Shown: one piece after another, positions 1 to 9,088 of the stretch
Layout of the letters: each line of letters starts with the position of its first letter
Position numbering within the stretch: the stretch's first letter is position 1
Assembly: GCA_035507035.1 (NCBI GenBank)
Contig: DATJOJ010000074.1
Location: 62,001 to 126,000 of the forward strand
Length of the DNA stretch: 64,000 nucleotides
Source: DATJOJ01 sp035507035
GTDB taxonomy: Bacteria; Acidobacteriota; Terriglobia; Terriglobales; Acidobacteriaceae
Direction: 5' to 3'
Translations under genes and position numbers: made by a program
The notes under the pieces: model-generated
Databases searched by the model: none
What the model saw: the letters and a program-made list of their open reading frames with translations, nothing else
Told to the model about the DNA's origin: nothing

Positions 1-1827
1 GCTAAAGTTATTGACCGTTACGCGCGTGTTGGATTGGAATCCCAGCCCGCTCAGTGTCAAAGGCGTTCCACCCGCCACACTCGCCCGAGCCGGCGTCACA
101 TGATCTCCGTAAAGAATGCGCGCATGATAGCGATAATCCGGCCTTCCGTCGCCGCGAACATCCGAGATCCCGACGCGAAATCCGCTCGTCTGCAACAACT
201 GCGCATTCAGAATCGTCATTCCGAAAAATGCGCTGTTAAAAGGCGACGAAGTATTGGCCGGTGCCGGCGAACTCCCTGGATCGGATAGCTGCCACATTCC
301 AATCACTGGTTCAGCTTTGCTCTCCGAAGCGGATCCAGTCTCATCCATCGCTGTAACCAGAATCGAAAGCGTGCGGTTCGCCTGCCCATTGAACCAGAAA
401 TAATCGAGATCGCCATACGGGCTCAGCGCCGACTCCCAGTCTCCACCTAACGGCACCGCCGCCGGTGTCGAGTATGTCGTCGACGGAAACGGCGCTTCCT
501 TCTGCAACGCCGAATTCTGCATCAGAATGTCTTGTGGCGTATCTCCGCCCAGCGTCACATTCAGCACAATGGGCTGGATCGACCCCGACGGATTCACCTG
601 CCACGGCCCGTACGGCTCGACCGGTGTCGACCACAGCGGGTCAATCGCTTCCACCGTCAGTTGATATTGCGCGCTCGTGCCGCCATTTGGAATTTGCAAT
701 CCTGCCAGGTCGAAAAATCCTTCCAGGTTCGTGTCATTCGATCCATATCGATTCAGCGGTAGCCCCGAGCTGTCGTTGAATCCCGTGACCATATTTCCCG
801 CATTTCCAACGAATAAGAATCCCGAGACTGACGCCGCCGCATACTGTCGTGAAGGCAAGCCGGTCGATGGATCGATCCACCGCCCGACCACATTCACGCC
901 TTGCATCGCTTGCGCCGCTTGACCGCTGCTGTCCGTGAAATACACCGAACCGTGGATGCGAACCGTGCTGGCCGAAAAAATCTGCTTTCCCGAAAACTGC
1001 GACTGGTTGGCCGCAGTCACCGGATACAGCCGCGACAGCGACGCTTGGTCATCCATCTTCGGCTGGTAAGGATTCGGGTAACAAAGCGTGATGGGAATGC
1101 AATTCGGCGGATCCAGCGAATGCATCACCGGAAATCCGGCATAGTCTGCCTGTGTAGGATGGGGGTTGCCGGTCAGAACATTGTCGTTCACCTGCGACCA
1201 TCCCAACCCCAGCACCTCGCCCAACACTCGCACCAGCCGGTATTCCACGTCGGTCAATTGATTGTTGCTCAGAGCGCACATTCCGTTGATCACGACCAGC
1301 GCATGCTGGAAGTACGCATTCGTTCCGAAATTATCCACGCCTCCGTAGGCCGCGTTGTAAAAGCACTCCGACGGATCGCCGGCGCCTTGCCCCAGCAGCG
1401 CATCGGTAACCGTCCCGTCATAGTCATAGACGACTCCAACCGGCCTGTCCGTAGCTGAGGGCATAATGTCAGCCGGCATCGTAATGGTTCCATCCGGATT
1501 CACATAGACATTCGATCCATTTACGTCCTCTGCGAGCTGTCCAGCGCGGGTGGCCGCCACTGCTGCCGTAGAAATCGTGGTCCATTGGCTGAAAGCGTCG
1601 GCCACAAATGCGTCCGCGTTGGGCCCGGGTAGAATCGGACTGAGATCCCCTTGGTCCGTGTAGTAATTGATTTGCCCTTGCGCCCACGTCAAAGGCGTGC
1701 CGGCGGTTCCGGGGTTAAAGTAACTCACTCCGGCCACATATTTCGGACCGCCCGCAATCGCTTTCGGAGCCATCCCGCCGAGCGAGGCCGCTATCAGCAA
1801 TCCCGCAATAAACCATAACCTTTGCAT
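1..1827 (-). CDS. Secreted metzincin-like protein with IPT/TIG domain, C-terminus beyond window
   Basis: The minus-strand frame is open from an ATG at 1827 to the window edge without a stop, giving at least 609 residues. The N-terminus (MQRLWFIAGLLIAASLGG) is a signal peptide, so the protein is exported. Residues about 40-215 resemble the matrixin-type metzincin fold, but the zinc motif is destroyed: the segment VRVLGEVLGLGWSQ (about residues 199-212) aligns with HEIGHxLGLxHS, with R, E and W in place of the three histidines. The last visible part (VAGGTPLTLSGLGFQSNTRV) starts an IPT/TIG immunoglobulin-like domain. The stop of the upstream gene is 2 nt before this ATG, so the two are probably co-translated. 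The family is typical of Acidobacteriota; a binding rather than proteolytic role is inference. Confidence 0.8.
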   Translation of the reverse strand, partial: MQRLWFIAGLLIAASLGGMAPKAIAGGPKYVAGVSYFNPGTAGTPLTWAQGQINYYTDQGDLSPILPGPNADAFVADAFSQWTTISTAAVAATRAGQLAEDVNGSNVYVNPDGTITMPADIMPSATDRPVGVVYDYDGTVTDALLGQGAGDPSECFYNAAYGGVDNFGTNAYFQHALVVINGMCALSNNQLTDVEYRLVRVLGEVLGLGWSQVNDNVLTGNPHPTQADYAGFPVMHSLDPPNCIPITLCYPNPYQPKMDDQASLSRLYPVTAANQSQFSGKQIFSASTVRIHGSVYFTDSSGQAAQAMQGVNVVGRWIDPSTGLPSRQYAAASVSGFLFVGNAGNMVTGFNDSSGLPLNRYGSNDTNLEGFFDLAGLQIPNGGTSAQYQLTVEAIDPLWSTPVEPYGPWQVNPSGSIQPIVLNVTLGGDTPQDILMQNSALQKEAPFPSTTYSTPAAVPLGGDWESALSPYGDLDYFWFNGQANRTLSILVTAMDETGSASESKAEPVIGMWQLSDPGSSPAPANTSSPFNSAFFGMTILNAQLLQTSGFRVGISDVRGDGRPDYRYHARILYGDHVTPARASVAGGTPLTLSGLGFQSNTRVTVNNFS

Positions 1828-1829
1828 GA

Positions 1830-2372
1830 TCACTCCCGCTCCGCTTCTCGCACCGCCCGGCCAAAATCCTGAAGGTTTATTCGCAGTCCCGGTGGCAATT
1901 GTCCGCGTTCCGGCGAAATGCCCGGAGGATGAAGGGCCGACGGCATAATGATTCGTCCTCGGGCATCCACCGGCATCCGTCCGTTCGGCACCGGACTTGT
2001 AAGCCCCAGCTTGCTTGGCGGATATAGAAAGAGCATCACGCGCTCTCCCGCGCGATAGCGATCGCCGTTTTGCCACAGCCCCGCCCACTCCTTGATCGAG
2101 AGAGTCTGCCCGCTGCTCACGCCGCGGTATCCCGTGTCTACATGAAACGTGATTCGCGCCACGCCCACGCTCCCTCGGTTGCGCGGCTCGACTCGTTCCA
2201 CAGCTTTTACCGTGCCGGCAAAAATGTAGCCCGACGGCGCGGCCAAAGCGCGAAGGTTAGGCTTCGATGGGATTTGTACCGGTGGTGCTGGGCGTTCCTC
2301 CGCCCACACTGGCAAGCAGGAAAGAAGCAGCATCACTGCGGGGAAAAGCCATTTCCGGATGTCACACTTCAT
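1830..2372 (-). CDS. Small secreted protein of unknown function
   Basis: This 180-residue protein starts with a clear signal peptide (MKCDIRKWLFPAVMLLLSCLPVWAEE). The mature part contains a segment (YIFAGTVKAVERVEP, then ITFHVDTGYRGVSSGQTLSI) that looks like a small beta-rich domain of the kind found in exported NTR/OB-like proteins, but I do not recognise a family with certainty. The ATG at 2372 has a GAGG ribosome site 7 nt upstream. The TGA lies 2 nt before the ATG of the next gene, the large IPT/TIG protein, so the pair is probably one transcription unit and may act together at the cell surface. Confidence 0.7.
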   Translation of the reverse strand: MKCDIRKWLFPAVMLLLSCLPVWAEERPAPPVQIPSKPNLRALAAPSGYIFAGTVKAVERVEPRNRGSVGVARITFHVDTGYRGVSSGQTLSIKEWAGLWQNGDRYRAGERVMLFLYPPSKLGLTSPVPNGRMPVDARGRIIMPSALHPPGISPERGQLPPGLRINLQDFGRAVREAERE

Positions 2373-2502
2373 TACCAGCCTCGCTTGGTGATCGAGGCCA
2401 GCCTTGGACGGGAGGCGGAACTATGCTAGATCACGAAAGTGGGCAGCGCTGTGCTACCTATCACGTTGTCGGAGTGACGAATGAACATCCAGCGCGACTG
2501 CT

Positions 2503-3699
2503 TCAGAACCCGCGCGGTGGAAAGCTGGCGATCGAAAGCAAGCCGCGGCTGTTTGGGTCGGCGATGGGAGACCCCGATGCTTCCTGCAACGAACACCGTC
2601 CTCCCACAGACGTGATTTGGATCTCCGCGATCGATGACGGCGCGCCAAACTCGGCCACGTAAATTTCCCCGCCCGTCCCGCTATTCGTCGCCATTGCGAG
2701 GCCCGCCAAATACGACCAGTTCTGCGAATAACCGCTGATCAGATTTGAACTGCAGCCGTGAGAGAGCACGCCGGTTGTTTTATCAAAGAAAGCCGCGCTC
2801 ACCCGGTCGCCCTGCGTGTCTACCGCGTAGAGAAGGGTTTCGTCCGGCGAAAGAATGATATTGCTCGAATTGATGCTGATCCCAGTCTGATAAATCTTTG
2901 TCGCCGTCAATTGTCCGGAAGAGATGTCGGACACTTCCACGCTAACCGTTGTTGAAGTGTCGCCGAAGATGGCAAAATGACCATCCTGGGTGATGTCGAT
3001 GCCGCTCGGGTAGCTCGCTCCCTGCGATGCTCCGTAAGCGCTCGAGTTCTGCTTGTCACCGTTCGATACGGGCATTCCCGATGAAACGCTGAAAGACTCG
3101 ATCGAGCCGTCTCCGTAAGTGGCGATGAGCAAGTTTCCATGCACCGCCATGCCGTCGATGACGCCCCCTTGCAGCCCCCCAACCGTCGTGTCACCCAAAA
3201 AACTCAGCCCACAATCCGTCCCGACCTGAAAAGTTCCAATGGCGCTGTTATCGGTGAAGCTCGCGTAAAGATATTGCCCGTTGACCGCCAATCCGACTCC
3301 ATTCGACAAACCAGTGTCTGTCGACGACCCCTTCACCAACGTGCGCACCGTGAAAGTAGAATCAATGCCTGCAATCTGTCCCGTGGCTGCATTCGAGGCA
3401 AAAATACATTGGTTATTGGTCGTATCGAGGGTTACCACGCGGTTTGCCGGAAAATATCCTCCTGCGGCGCCCGTCACTCCGATGTCGATTTTCTTTTCAA
3501 ATGTAAGCTGGCCGTCGGCTCCAACACGGTAGACGCTGACGCTGTTCTGGATATAGTTCCCGGTACTGTCATCGTTGGTGACGACGTAATGGTTTCCGGT
3601 GCCCGCAACCGCCAGGCGGGCAATCAGGCACATTCCCGCCAGGATTGCGCCCCCCACAACTCTCCAGCGTAGGGAACAGCGTGGAACAGAATTCATCAT
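2503..3699 (-). CDS. Secreted beta-propeller protein, lactonase/YncE-like
   Basis: From the ATG at 3699 the protein has 398 residues. That start has a good ribosome site (AAGGA, 6 nt spacing) and is followed directly by a signal peptide (MMNSVPRCSLRWRVVGGAIL...AVAG); upstream in-frame starts would bury the signal. The rest is a run of about 45-residue beta units (YVVTNDDSTGNYIQNSVSVY, LAVNGQYLYASFTDNSAIGT, IILSPDETLLYAVDTQGDRV), the pattern of seven-bladed 6-phosphogluconolactonase/YncE propellers. In Acidobacteriota such exported propellers are common and mostly uncharacterised; lactonase activity is not shown. It is transcribed toward the small secreted gene but separated from it by about 130 bp. 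Confidence 0.8.
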   Translation of the reverse strand: MMNSVPRCSLRWRVVGGAILAGMCLIARLAVAGTGNHYVVTNDDSTGNYIQNSVSVYRVGADGQLTFEKKIDIGVTGAAGGYFPANRVVTLDTTNNQCIFASNAATGQIAGIDSTFTVRTLVKGSSTDTGLSNGVGLAVNGQYLYASFTDNSAIGTFQVGTDCGLSFLGDTTVGGLQGGVIDGMAVHGNLLIATYGDGSIESFSVSSGMPVSNGDKQNSSAYGASQGASYPSGIDITQDGHFAIFGDTSTTVSVEVSDISSGQLTATKIYQTGISINSSNIILSPDETLLYAVDTQGDRVSAAFFDKTTGVLSHGCSSNLISGYSQNWSYLAGLAMATNSGTGGEIYVAEFGAPSSIAEIQITSVGGRCSLQEASGSPIADPNSRGLLSIASFPPRGF

Positions 3700-3955
3700 G
3701 GCATTCCTTAATGAAAACCGGAAAGGGGATTCCGTTGGATTGCCTCGAACTGCGCGGCCCACGCCGCATTCATTCGGGCAGACGACATTGTACACCGGAT
3801 CAGGTCGATTGCCGCGGTCGACGAAAGGCCCTGAATCGCAGCGCCCCATACCGCTTCCGGAGGACGGATTCAGAGCCGTGCAGCCCACTATGGGACATCG
3901 GACTTCTATCTTCCAAATATTTGCTTTCCAGCGGGCGGCTTCGCGTCTGCATCTT

Positions 3956-4105
3956 CTAAATTTCCTTTTCGTCTTCCAACCTGTGCTCCTTGCGCTCCAG
4001 CAGGTCGTTCAATTCCCGAATTAATTGCAGGAACCGCCCATGGTCTCTCTCTTTTTCAATCAGCGCACACAGCTGATACATGCGTTCTCGTTCTTCAGCT
4101 TTCAT
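3956..4105 (-). CDS. Small helical orphan protein, 49 residues
   Basis: A minus-strand ATG at 4105 opens a 49-residue frame ending in TAG at 3956-3958. The product is highly charged and almost entirely helix-forming (MKAEERERMYQLCALIEKER, then ELNDLLERKE), with heptad-like leucines, so it may form a coiled coil. Small proteins of this pattern (EERERMxxLC...ELNxLLExKExRL) are, as far as I recall, widespread in Acidobacteriota as hypothetical proteins. No strong ribosome site is visible. It sits alone in the 550-bp gap between the propeller gene and the Crp-like regulator. Confidence 0.55.
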   Translation of the reverse strand: MKAEERERMYQLCALIEKERDHGRFLQLIRELNDLLERKEHRLEDEKEI

Positions 4106-4252
4106 ATCAGTTGGGATGGCATCGCGAACAAAGGTGTTTCCGGGAGGACTCGGTAATTTCCTGGCGGGAGTTACCCTAAAAGTTGAAGCGGTTCTCGTAA
4201 GGCCCGCCTCGGGTATCGGTCCTTAGATCGTGCGGGAAAACCTGAGGGCGGT

Positions 4253-4996
4253 CTACAGACCGACCGCTGGGTTATAACGCTTAACGGCGAAATAGCACTC
4301 GCAAGTCGCGCCTTCCAGCAATTTTCGATTGACGATAGTCAATGCCTTCCGTCCATACTGAATCGCTCCTGCCTTTTGCAGGTAGCTTGCGGCGATTGTG
4401 ACTGTCGGCCGGTCCGTGCCTAACATGACCGCCAGGAATTCGTGAGTCAGTTTGACCACGTTCGAGCTGATCCGGTCCCGGGCCATCAACAACCATCGCG
4501 CCAGCCGCTGCCGTGCATCGTGCAGGCGGTTGCAAGCCGCTGTCTGAGCGATCTGCATCGTCTGGATCATCGAATATCGCAACACCCGCTCGCGCAATTC
4601 CGGCGACGATTTCACTGCCGCTTCGAATGCGTCTCTCTCGATTCGGAATGCGCTTCCTTCAATCTGCATGAGCGCGGAAACCGTGGCGCGCCGCAGGCCG
4701 GCAATAAGGCCGGTGCCCGTCAGTCCTTCACAACCCACCACGCCCACCTCCACGCTCCTTCCTTTGTTCCCTGCGACGATCAGAGATGCCACGCCGCTGT
4801 TGATAAAGTAGGCTGCATTCAAGCTTTTTGCGCGATTGTGCAGCGAGCGATGTTGATTCAGTCTTACGAACTCCAATATCGGTTGCAGCTTCCGGAATTC
4901 ATCCGCGGAAATGGCACAGAGAATGCGATTTGCAACCGCATTGCCTTCGAGATCCATCCGCGCCTCGACCGGAGCCGTTTTCTCTTTCGTCATCAT
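4253..4996 (-). CDS. Crp/Fnr-family transcriptional regulator without cysteine cluster
   Basis: This is a cyclic-nucleotide-binding-like beta-barrel followed by a Crp-type winged helix. The barrel region includes FINSGVASLIV and SVEVGVVGCEGLTG; the DNA-binding helix is near THEFLAVMLGTDRPTVTIAASYLQKAG. The recognition helix (TDRPTVTIA) differs from the SRETV pattern of classical Crp, so the operator is probably different. There is no N-terminal CxxC cluster, so it is not an Fe-S sensor of the Fnr kind. I chose ATG 4996 because AAAGGG lies just upstream; a GTG at 5089 would add 31 residues. It is divergent from the receiver-only gene at 5249, and the shared intergenic region holds an inverted repeat (GTAGG-N4-CCTAC, 5081-5094). 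Confidence 0.85.
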   Translation of the reverse strand: MMTKEKTAPVEARMDLEGNAVANRILCAISADEFRKLQPILEFVRLNQHRSLHNRAKSLNAAYFINSGVASLIVAGNKGRSVEVGVVGCEGLTGTGLIAGLRRATVSALMQIEGSAFRIERDAFEAAVKSSPELRERVLRYSMIQTMQIAQTAACNRLHDARQRLARWLLMARDRISSNVVKLTHEFLAVMLGTDRPTVTIAASYLQKAGAIQYGRKALTIVNRKLLEGATCECYFAVKRYNPAVGL

Positions 4997-5080
4997 GCCC
5001 TTTTCGATGCCATCCGGCCCTTTTCCTCTTGTCCTGCGATAACCCCATTCTGAATGCGGAGATACAGTAAACGGGGTATT

Positions 5081-5094
5081 GTAGGACACCCTAC
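5081..5094. promoter_or_regulatory. Inverted repeat GTAGGACACCCTAC, candidate operator
   Basis: GTAGG-ACAC-CCTAC sits in the divergent space between the Crp-like regulator and the receiver-only gene. Its TAGG/CCTA half-sites resemble those of the two ACTAGG-N6-CCTAGT palindromes at 9731 and 10434, but the spacing is N4 instead of N6. The regulatory role is inferred from position only. Confidence 0.35.
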
Positions 5095-5248
5095 GAAAAC
5101 CCTATAGTTCAGGCATCGGACGAAATCGGGGCTCGCTTGGCGTTTCCGTTAGCTGTCATAAGTTGTTACAGAAGTGAGCCGTGGTCGGATAATGCCCGTC
5201 CGCCTGCGCCCTTCGTCGACTTTCAGTTCGAAATTGGGGAAAAATCGT

Positions 5249-5686
5249 TTGCCGTCAATACGTATTCTGGTTGTGGAAGATCACGTCTTGGTCAGGCAGA
5301 ATCTATGCACTCTGCTCAAGGCTCAGCCTGACATGCAGGTCATTGCTGAAGCCACCGATGGCCTCGAAGCCGTTCGCAAAGCCGAAGAATTCCAGCCCGA
5401 TCTCGTACTGCTCGACATTGGACTGCCCGAATTGAGTGGCTTGCACGCCACCGGTCTCATCAAGAAAGCCGCACCCAAGGCCGAGATCCTCGTCGTCACC
5501 CAATACGAGGAGCAATTTTTTGCCCGCCATGCGTTCGCGGCCGGCGCTCTCGGCTTCTTGACCAAGACCCAGGCCACTGCGGAATTGATCCCTGCCGTAC
5601 GCCAGGTGTTCGCCGGTAAACGCTTTGTCAGCCGCAAGTCGCAATTGGAAAGCAAAGATGATGATCCTCCCGCAGGTATGGCTTAG
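5249..5686 (+). CDS. Receiver-only response regulator (CheY-like)
   Basis: The product is one receiver domain with no output domain. The acidic pair is in ILVVEDHVLV, the phospho-acceptor Asp in LVLLDIGLPELSG, the Thr switch in ILVVTQYEEQ and the Lys in GFLTKTQ, so phosphorylation chemistry is intact. The sequence is closest to the NarL/FixJ receiver class. Start choice: TTG at 5249 has GGGGA 8 nt upstream and places the first beta strand at the very N-terminus; GTG 5174 or ATG 5192 would add an unstructured 19-25 residues. A tail of about 15 residues follows the domain. The partner kinase is unknown; the CHASE3 kinase at 7284-9023 is the nearest candidate. Confidence 0.8.
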   Translation: MPSIRILVVEDHVLVRQNLCTLLKAQPDMQVIAEATDGLEAVRKAEEFQPDLVLLDIGLPELSGLHATGLIKKAAPKAEILVVTQYEEQFFARHAFAAGALGFLTKTQATAELIPAVRQVFAGKRFVSRKSQLESKDDDPPAGMA

Positions 5687-5797
5687 CTCCAGTATGATGG
5701 CCTACCGGCCTACATGATCTGCAGTAGTGTCACCTTCTGTTATTTGTCCTAAACTGTGGTGTCCGAAAGATGTCTGTTGGGTTGGAGCAGTCCCGCC

Positions 5798-5962
5798 ATG
5801 CAGGTCGATCATTATCGTTTGAAGGAGCTATGCGAGCAGTTGCTGGCGTGCGAAGACGACGAAGTCGCAGTCGCGATGGCGGAAGAGTTACGAAGCGCGC
5901 TGCACGAACACATTGAAGACCTTCGCCGCGAGTTGAGAAGCCTCCGCGCGCAAGCCCCCTGA
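5798..5962 (+). CDS. Small charged helical protein, 54 residues
   Basis: From ATG 5798 (GGAG 10 nt upstream) the product is MQVDHYRLKELCEQLLACED followed by EVAVAMAEELRSALHEHIEDLRREL and ends soon after. It is predicted fully helical with a hydrophobic heptad pattern and no recognisable domain. Similar short helical proteins occur near signalling genes in Acidobacteriota, which is only a recollection. Function unknown. Confidence 0.55.
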   Translation: MQVDHYRLKELCEQLLACEDDEVAVAMAEELRSALHEHIEDLRRELRSLRAQAP

Positions 5963-6228
5963 GGTTCTTTCTCATAAACCAGCCAATACCCTGGCGCTCT
6001 GGGATAGAAACTGTGGATTGTCGTGTGGCGCCACAGGTGTAAAATACGGCTACATCTTGACCTGCCACTTCCGTTCAGTTTCTAACAATGGAGCAATGGG
6101 TTTTTTCCCCTGGAGGACTTCCCGTGTCCAGCGAAACAGCCGGTTCGAGCCAGCCATTAAGCGAGAGCATCAACCGTGTTCGGATGATTTGTTGTTTGTA
6201 ACCATGCCCGGTCGGGAGGCCGGCAATC

Positions 6229-6471
6229 ATGCCCAAGAAGAAGAGAAAACTGCATGGCACCGTTCAAAAGATTATTCGTTCCGTGGATCCCGCAGAGCCC
6301 GAAAAGGCACAGATTGCCGTCGAGGAAGCCGACCACCTCTATCGAGAGATTCGCGTCGAGAACTTGATGACCAACGAAAATGGCGAGAAGGCCCGCCTGA
6401 AACCCCATGCCGAGGTCGATGTCATCATCGAGGCCGACTCCGATGCGACCACTGCCGTCAACGGTTCTTAA
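6229..6471 (+). CDS. Small conserved hypothetical protein, 80 residues
   Basis: ATG 6229 has a strong ribosome site (GGGAGG, about 9 nt upstream). The product begins with a basic stretch (MPKKKRKLHGTVQKIIRSV) and continues with an acidic mixed alpha/beta region (KAQIAVEEADHLYREIRVEN, then AEVDVIIEADSDAT). No signal peptide or membrane segment is present, so it should be cytoplasmic. The basic head could contact nucleic acid, but I recognise no family and assign no function. It is flanked by about 266 bp without a visible gene on the left and by the convergent exported OB-like gene on the right. Confidence 0.65.
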   Translation: MPKKKRKLHGTVQKIIRSVDPAEPEKAQIAVEEADHLYREIRVENLMTNENGEKARLKPHAEVDVIIEADSDATTAVNGS

Positions 6472-6593
6472 AATCGTCAGCTGTGCGAATCCGGCGACAA
6501 TCCTGCTAGACACCGCATGTCACAAATTCCGGGCGCCGGCTCTTAGAAATTCCGGGCGCCCGCATTTCTTCCCGCACTCTTCTCGGGCTATTC

Positions 6594-7145
6594 TTATTTG
6601 TGCTGCGTCGACGAGGCAATGTGCACATCATCCGCCAGCAGAAACACTCCCGCACCATGCCTTGCCTTTCCCATCTTTCCCGAAGATGCGTCCGTCTCCT
6701 GTGCCTCGACATCACCCGCTGGATGAATCACCCCGGTGATCGTCACGATATCGCCTTTGTGAAATTCCTTGGGGGCCAGGTTGGGATTACTCTTGTTCTT
6801 CACCACAAATAACCGGTGGTGCTTGTCTGATCCCACCCAGAAGTTATCAGCCTTATCCGCATCTTCCACAATCACGTTTTGCAGGGTGACTCGTTTACCA
6901 ACCCAGCTCGTCGGGTCTTCGTTATAGATCTTTCCCGGATCGATTAGAACCACCGCGCCCGTGCTGTCCTGTGTTTCCTGTGCCGCGTTGTCCGGCATTT
7001 GCTGGGGTGGGTTGCTCTGCGGCGTCGAGGTGTTGTCCTGACCGTTGGCCGGGGTCGCGTTGTTGTTCGAATCTTGTGCCACCGCCGCTGTAGCGAATAC
7101 CAGTCCGGCCACCAGCAAGAAAAGACCGAAGATTTTCAGCTTCAT
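6594..7145 (-). CDS. Exported OB-fold-like protein
   Basis: The 183-residue product has a signal peptide (MKLKIFGLFLLVAGLVFATAAVAQ), a low-complexity Asn/Gln/Pro linker to about residue 65, and a beta-rich domain (VGKRVTLQNVIVEDADKADN, FWVGSDKHHRLFVVKNK, GDIVTITGVIHPAGD). The domain pattern, with a conserved VTLQNV strand and a final GxVTITGxI strand, resembles the OB-fold of the BOF/tRNA_anti-like exported families. It is probably periplasmic. An AAAGGAGC ribosome site lies directly upstream of the ATG. Ligand and role are unknown. Confidence 0.75.
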   Translation of the reverse strand: MKLKIFGLFLLVAGLVFATAAVAQDSNNNATPANGQDNTSTPQSNPPQQMPDNAAQETQDSTGAVVLIDPGKIYNEDPTSWVGKRVTLQNVIVEDADKADNFWVGSDKHHRLFVVKNKSNPNLAPKEFHKGDIVTITGVIHPAGDVEAQETDASSGKMGKARHGAGVFLLADDVHIASSTQHK

Positions 7146-7283
7146 AAAAGGCTCCTTTTTCCCTGGACCTTAGATGACTGGGCATGACGGAGGCGTTGTC
7201 GCACGGAAGGGAATCGGAGTGAATAAGGTGCTGTCTATGTGGATTGCACCCTCGCAAGAACCACCGCAGCGCCTGGGGCGCGT

Positions 7284-9023
7284 CTACGCCGCGGCCAGTG
7301 GGACCGACACCGTCACTTCCGTGCCCTCGCCCACACGAGAATCCACCGAAAGAGTTCCATTTACCAGATACGCCCGTTCTTTCATGCCGATGATCCCGAT
7401 GCTGCGGCCGGTTTGTAGTTTCTCCGGAGCCAGTCCTACGCCTTCATCCTTGACCGTCAATCGCAACACACCCTCCACCGATTCCAGCATCACGAAGACT
7501 TTTTCGGCGCGCGAATGTTTCGAAACGTTTCTCAGCGATTCCTGGAAGATGTGGTAAACGCTGCTGGCTACTTCCCGCGGGATCGAGTCTGGCACGTCTC
7601 GCGCCGTGAAATGGGTCGCGATTTCCGAACGATCCTCAAATTCCTCGCAATATTGTTCGATCGCCGCTTCCAGCCCGATGTCATCCAGCACCGATGGATG
7701 CAACTGATGCGAAATATGCCGCACCGTATCCGACGCCTCGTGCGCCCGCCCGCGCAGGCTTAACAGCTCTTTCTGCAGTTCCTGCGAATTCGGTTTCAGT
7801 GCCAGCTTGCTCAAGTCCATCGCGAGGTATGCCAGCTTCTGGCTCAGATCATCGTGCAGATCGCGAGCGATGCGCCGCCGCTCATCATCTTGCGCCGTCA
7901 TCATTCGCCCCGCCAGCCGCCGCAACTCCTCTCCTTGATGGCGAATCGCCTTCTCGTCGGCCTTGCGTTTGGAAATGTCGCTCGCGAACGCAACCGCCAA
8001 AGTTCCTTGCGCTGACTGGATGTAACTCAAGCCGATTTCCGCATCAAATGTGCTGCCGTCTTTCCTGCGCGCCTGCAAATCCATGCCGACTCCCATCGGA
8101 CGCGCCTGCGGATGGCCAAAATATCCTTCCCGATGCCCAGCGTGGCGCTCGCGCGCCGGTTCCGGCACCAGCACTTCAATCGGCTTCCCCACCAGTTCGC
8201 CCTCTGCGTAACCCAGCATCTTCTCCATCGCTGGATTCGCCATCACCACTCGTCCCCCTCGATCCACAATCACGATGCCCTGCGCCGCCGACTGGAACAG
8301 CGCCCGCGAGGTGGACTCGCTTTCTTCTCTTTCCTGTTGCGCAATGTTTCTTTGCCGCAACGCCCGGCGAACGTCAAGGCCAGCGGTGATTAGCGTCGCC
8401 AGAGCCAGCAAAACCGCAACCATGCCCGCCACGAAACCTGCTCTGACACGGGCCTGGCGAGTGTGCGACCGTTGTTCTAACAAGCCATATTCTTCAGCCC
8501 CGAGTTCGCGGCTCGCATCGCCGATCTGCTTCGCGGACTCGCGTCCGCCCCCACTGGCAACCACCGCTTCGGCGGCTGCGAATCCCAAATTTTGTCGTTG
8601 CTGTACGCCCTGATGGAGAATGTTCATTCTCTGATTGATCAGCCCTTCGAGAGCCGTCAATCGCTTTTGCTGCTGGGGATTGTCGCTTAGCAGTTGATGA
8701 AGCTTGGCCAGCACAGGAGCGAGGTCTTGTGCCGCCGCATTGAAGGGCTCCAGGTACCTGTCATCGCCCGTGATAATGTAGCCGCGTTCGGCTGCTTCCG
8801 CGTCTCGTATGTCCAGCAGCAATTGCTGATTCGCGCCGATCACCTGACGCGTGTGATCGACCCAATAGTCCGAGTCGTCCACCTGCTGCAGAGTGAACGC
8901 CCCGATGCCGCCGAGCAACACCAACATTCCCAGGCCTATCACCAGCCAGAACATCGACCGTTTTCCCAGAGCGTCGTTCACCTGGGCAGATGGCGGAGAA
9001 CTTATGGGATGTCCTGCCCCCAC
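7284..9023 (-). CDS. CHASE3-PAS sensor histidine kinase (NarX/DesK class)
   Basis: Domain order is: TM helix (MFWLVIGLGMLVLLGGIGAF), an extracytoplasmic CHASE3 domain (LDIRDAEAAERGYIITGDDR is diagnostic), a second TM helix near residue 200, a PAS domain (FQSAAQGIVIVDRGGRVVMA), a HisKA_3 dimerisation domain with phospho-acceptor His near residue 390 (ERRRIARDLHDDLSQKLAYL), and a HATPase_c domain with N box (ESLRNVSKHSRA) and G box (VKDEGVGLAP). All catalytic motifs are present. I chose GTG 9023 because GGAGG lies 5 nt upstream. It is divergent from the NarL-type regulator at 9089, only about 65 bp away, which is its likely partner; the receiver-only proteins nearby may be additional targets. 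Confidence 0.93.
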   Translation of the reverse strand: MGAGHPISSPPSAQVNDALGKRSMFWLVIGLGMLVLLGGIGAFTLQQVDDSDYWVDHTRQVIGANQQLLLDIRDAEAAERGYIITGDDRYLEPFNAAAQDLAPVLAKLHQLLSDNPQQQKRLTALEGLINQRMNILHQGVQQRQNLGFAAAEAVVASGGGRESAKQIGDASRELGAEEYGLLEQRSHTRQARVRAGFVAGMVAVLLALATLITAGLDVRRALRQRNIAQQEREESESTSRALFQSAAQGIVIVDRGGRVVMANPAMEKMLGYAEGELVGKPIEVLVPEPARERHAGHREGYFGHPQARPMGVGMDLQARRKDGSTFDAEIGLSYIQSAQGTLAVAFASDISKRKADEKAIRHQGEELRRLAGRMMTAQDDERRRIARDLHDDLSQKLAYLAMDLSKLALKPNSQELQKELLSLRGRAHEASDTVRHISHQLHPSVLDDIGLEAAIEQYCEEFEDRSEIATHFTARDVPDSIPREVASSVYHIFQESLRNVSKHSRAEKVFVMLESVEGVLRLTVKDEGVGLAPEKLQTGRSIGIIGMKERAYLVNGTLSVDSRVGEGTEVTVSVPLAAA

Positions 9024-9088
9024 GCGGACCTCCAAAAGAATTGGCGAAACACCTGCTGCATAATACTATTTTGTTAGGTTTATTGACT

